Source: Trichomonas vaginalis G3 (Eukaryota > Parabasalia > Trichomonadida > Trichomonadidae). From it: a stretch of DNA of 64,000 bases. The position numbers were made by a program, and so were the translations under genes. The notes beneath the pieces were generated by a model, which saw only the letters and a list, made by a program, of their open reading frames with translations, had not been told where the DNA came from and did not search any database. Shown piece by piece: positions 60,750 through 64,000 of the stretch. The stretch lies in the NCBI RefSeq assembly GCF_026262505.1, contig NC_067207.1:23838082-23902081 (forward strand), given 5' to 3'. The number at the start of each line of letters is the position of its first letter. Position 1 is the first letter of the stretch.

Positions 60750-60805
60750 CATCTTCGGGGCTAGAGGGCACGAAGTGCCTGGAAGCCCCAATACCTTTTT
60801 TTTTT
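60750..60805. repeat. right terminal inverted repeat with hairpin
   Basis: This is CATCTTCGGGGCT ... CCCCAATACC and a T-tract. The hairpin is 60757-60789 with inner stem GGCAC/GTGCC in the left-end orientation, where the left end has GGCGC/GCGCC. Copy 1's right end carries the same GGCAC/GTGCC version. Confidence 0.93.
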
Positions 60806-60848
60806 TATGGGATAAATTATGCTGAGCTTAAAAATTTAAAATAAAAGT

Positions 60849-63800
60849 TTATTCAAAATTAGATAAGTTTTCACTATCTCTTCGTGCAGAAGTGCGAATA
60901 ACACTTGGATGAAGATTGGGTGCTGCCCAAGACATTCTATGCTTTGAGACCTTGGTTTTTGCGTCTTTGTTGTTCATCGAATTCGATGATACTTGAAGAT
61001 GAGTTTTATAATTTTTGTGAATTCGATTAAAATAAAATAATTTCAAAATATCTTTGAATTTATTTTGCTGAGCAATTCCGAGGGCGTATTCACCTTTATT
61101 ATCTTTTATACATGGATCTGCACCATATTTTAGTAAAAGTTCAACAATAGTGGGCATATTTTTGCGGGTTGCTATTTGAACTGCAGTTTGATCTTTTTTG
61201 TTTTTAATGTTGACATTTGCACCAAATGTAACAAGTGACTCAACTTTTTTAAACTCACTTAAACTAACTGCATAATGGAGAGGTGTATTTTCTTTTATAT
61301 CTTTCGCATCTTTATCTCCTCCAAGCGATAATATTTTTTCTAGAATAGAATTTCTTATTTTCTTGGTTTTAGCTGCAATAATAAGAGGAGTATTTCCATG
61401 ATTATTTTTCGCATTAATATTGGCACCATGATCAATAAGATATTCTATTTCATTATTTATAATATCCTCTCTCATCATCATAATAAGCAGCGGGGTATTT
61501 CCTCTGTCATTTGTTGCATTAATATTTGCACCATGATCAAGAAGATATTCTATTTCATTGTGTGCAACTTTAACTTGCATCGTCATTAAAAGAAGAGGTG
61601 TGTTTCCTTCATTATTTTTCGCATTTATATCTGCTCCATGACTAATAAAATACTCAATATCACGAATTGTTAATACATCTTTCTTCATCATAAGGAGAAG
61701 AGGAGTATTTCCTTCACAATTTTCAGCGTTAATTTCTGCGCCATGATCAATTAGATATTCAATTTCTTTCATTGTTACATCTTTTCTCGCCATCATAAGG
61801 AGAAGAGGAGTATTTCCTTCACAATTTTCAGCGTTAATTTCTGCGCCGTGATCGATCAGATATTCTATTTCTTTCATTGTTACATCTTTTTTCGCCATCA
61901 TAAGGAGAAGAGGAGTATTTCCTTCACAATTTTCAGCGTTAATTTCTGCGCCATGATCAATTAGATATTCAATTTCTTTCATTGTTACATCTTTTCTCGC
62001 CATCATAAGGAGAAGAGGAGTATTTCCTTCACAATTTTCAGCGTTAATTTCTGCGCCATGATCAATTAGATATTCAATTTCTTTCATTGTTACATCTTTT
62101 CTCGCCATCATAAGGAGAAGAGGAGTGTTTCCGTCACAATTTTCAGCGTTAATTTCTGCGCCATGATCAATTAGATATTCTATTTCATTAATAGCCAAAT
62201 CTTCTCTCATTATCAAAAGATGAAGAGAAGTATTCCCATCATTATTTTTCGCATTAATTTCTGCTCCATGGTCGATTAGATATTCTATTTCTTTAATTGT
62301 GACATCAATTCTCTCCATCAGAAGATGAAGAGGAGTATTCCCTCCACAATTTTTGGCGTTAGGGTCAGCTCCGTGAGTTATAAGATACTCAAGTTCATTG
62401 TTCTCTGTTCGTTCACATTTTGCTGCAATATGGAGGGCAGTATTTCCAAAACCATCTTCAGCCATTATATTTGGACCTTGAGCAATAAGATTTTCAAATG
62501 TTTCAAAACCTTTACAATTTAAGGCATATTTAAATAAATGTGGAATTATAGATGGATAACAATTATTCAAGAAATCAACAACATTATTACCTTTCATTTT
62601 TTCCACATAAAAATTGTTAAATGTATACCATGGACACTTTTCACAGAATTTACATACAAGGGAGACAATATATTTAAGTAGATTGATACTATTGTATTCA
62701 AATGCAAGTTCCAGAATTCTATAATCAAAATAATAATAATATGGGTCCAAATTCTTTTCATTATCAATAATAACTTTTGCTATTTCTACTGAATCTTTTC
62801 TAAATAACTCAATTGTCTCATGGAGATAACAGTGCTTGCATTGTGGAAAGAAAATAGTAAAAATATCCCTGCTGTTGGAATATATTGCAAAATCAAGAGC
62901 TCTTCGAAAATCAATGCCTTCCCCATAACAAGAATATAAATACTGAAAAAGCATTTCAACAAGCGATGTGATTCGGAATAATGGAGAATAAATCAGACAT
63001 TTATAAATATTGTCATAATCTTCAACATCTATTAAAAATGCTTGAATGTTTTTGTAACGACCACAACATTTTGTTTTGATGTGAATGCCATATTCATTCC
63101 ACAAAAACGAAACAAAGTCAATATTATGTGAAATAATTGCATATTTCATGCATTGTGAAGATGGAGAGCAATATTTTAAGCATTCACTAATGATATCTGG
63201 TTTTCCACTCAAAAATGAAAATTGAACACATATATCAGTAATCTTTGGTTTGAACTCTGTGATCAAGAACTTGAAGCATTTTACAGCACCATGATAACAA
63301 CATAATTCAATTAACGAATATCCTTCGTGGGATGAAAACTTTTTTTTTCCAAAGGATATAAATAACTTTTCAAGCGTACTTCTGCATCAAAATCTTTATC
63401 TTGTGTGAAACCAATGAATGATATTATGTCATCATTCATGATTGCTTTGAAAATGTTGTTTACGTCATGAACATAAATAGAAATATAGTTCAAGTATTTG
63501 AATCGAGGTTTCTTGCGGAAACTCAAAATAGTACCATATTCATGATAAACGAAGTAATTGAAAACTGTTGATATGTTGTCGATCTTTTCTGGTTTGAATT
63601 CTTCGTAAATCATTTTGAAAATAAACCAGTATGACATTAAATAACGATTGTTATACTTGAACATCTTGCTGATTTGTGATAATATTTGATCAGGCATGAA
63701 TATGTTCTTATCAATCAAGTTCCTTTTGACCATCTGATAAATTTGAAGAAGTTTACACTCATCATATGTATTTAATCTGTATAGTTTTGAATATGTATCA

Positions 63801-63865
63801 TGATAGTCCTGATACATATTCATCAACGTATCATATTTCAAGCCTACATCAGGTATGGTAGACAT
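60849..63865 (-). pseudogene. trichomonad ankyrin-repeat protein with one frameshift
   Basis: The N-terminal 184 residues (MSTIPDVGLKYDTLMNMYQDY...), starting at 63865, and the downstream 805-residue frame belong to one family of trichomonad proteins with a conserved N-terminal part (YNNRYLMSYW; IMNDDIISFIGFT; RLKSYLYP) followed by (C)VQFSFLSG, CMKYAIISHNIDFV and then about a dozen ankyrin repeats. They are separated by a one-base shift at a nine-A run (minus strand) near 63342, where the first frame ends at 63311. The second frame has no proper ATG at its start (TTG), supporting a single gene. Residues near the middle contain five nearly identical 35-aa units. The C-terminus is S/K/R-rich. 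The shift may be real or an assembly error. Function is unknown; such proteins likely mediate protein contacts. Confidence 0.85.
61700..62230. repeat. 105-bp-period ankyrin units (five near-identical copies)
   Basis: AGGAGTATTTCC-type landmarks fall at 61701, 61806, 61911, 62016 and about 62121, exactly 105 bp apart, encoding a 35-aa unit with EGNTPLLLMMARKDVTMKEI. The canonical ankyrin repeat is 33 aa. Near-identity points to recent tandem expansion. Confidence 0.85.
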
Positions 63866-64000
63866 GAAAATTATGATTAACTTCTCGTTTTAAAAACAAT
63901 TCTAAACGAATTTCTCTTAATTTGAAATACCCAGAATAAAAAATACTCATAAATCGATTTCATTTTATATTATATACAGTTTATCAAAAAATGTTCGACC

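Larger units (their letters stand above)
36345..60805 (+). mobile_element. Maverick/Polinton, full length, 24.5 kb
   Basis: The element is bounded by hairpin-containing terminal inverted repeats (36345-36412, 60750-60805) with A/T tracts at the tips and a 5-6 bp target duplication, (T)ATGGG, at 36339-36344 and 60806-60811. It encodes the Maverick set: major capsid, candidate minor capsid, packaging ATPase, protein-primed PolB, integrase, plus SF3-type helicase, KilA-N genes, fibre and adenine methyltransferase. I saw no adenovirus-type protease. It is full length in outline, but several genes are broken (about ten breaks), so it is a recent fossil. Its own internal repeats include nested inverted elements and two 22-bp arrays. 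It lies between the GT61 gene and the ankyrin gene. Confidence 0.95.

Noticed and set aside
60696-60791. N-terminal extension of the methyltransferase reading frame into the terminal repeat
   Set aside because: It would translate the hairpin repeat; the conserved protein starts at MNFTKPP with a good promoter box, and there is no shared upstream ATG.

Overview
The window looks like nuclear DNA of a trichomonad (Parabasalia), most likely Trichomonas vaginalis or a close relative. The base composition is AT-rich. Genes have no visible introns and are separated by long AT-rich gaps. Several starts lie 4-17 nt behind an initiator of the form TCA(C/T)(T/A). An ankyrin protein carries the N-terminal region typical of the large trichomonad ankyrin family, and two large Maverick/Polinton elements are present.

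Layout: (1) 1-5774 is the right-hand part of a Maverick that continues off the left edge. (2) 5775-36344 is a host segment with a CLASP-like TOG protein, a J-protein without HPD, a trichomonad membrane protein, a TBC Rab-GAP, a propeller/solenoid protein resembling Nup160, a Myb-like factor, a C2-like protein with a proline-rich tail, a Ser/Thr kinase, an HMG-box protein, a TFIIIC subunit 5 homologue and a GT61-type glycosyltransferase. Its gaps hold non-autonomous elements: two near-identical 1041-bp TTAA-flanked copies in inverted orientation, a 2.3-kb TTAA-flanked element with other ends, a 611-bp foldback element with a 135-bp-arm palindrome, and a 1.17-kb element carrying four copies of a 120-bp tandem repeat. 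(3) 36345-60805 is a complete-length Maverick of the same family as copy 1, in the same orientation, bounded by hairpin-containing terminal inverted repeats and a (T)ATGGG target duplication. (4) 60849-63865 is a host ankyrin-repeat gene with one frameshift.

The long Maverick carries a double-jelly-roll-type major capsid protein, a likely minor capsid protein, an SF3-type helicase region, an A32-type packaging ATPase, a protein-primed family B polymerase region, a retroviral-type integrase region, KilA-N family genes, a phage-tail-collar-like fibre, amphipathic peptides reminiscent of adenovirus pVI, and a D12-class DNA adenine methyltransferase. Several of these genes are broken (on the order of ten breaks in the long copy, and a comparable density in the visible part of copy 1), so both are described as recent fossils. 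I did not find the adenovirus-type cysteine protease usual in Mavericks.

The signals most likely to be new are: a TTTTTA(T/C) box just upstream of nearly every element gene; two 22-bp-period palindromic arrays with the same architecture but different sequence, each between divergent ORFs; terminal hairpins whose stems differ by compensating changes at the two ends; GC-rich palindromes ending in T-tracts in an otherwise AT-rich element; and outward-facing host-type initiators (TGTCACTTTT) at the tips of small elements.
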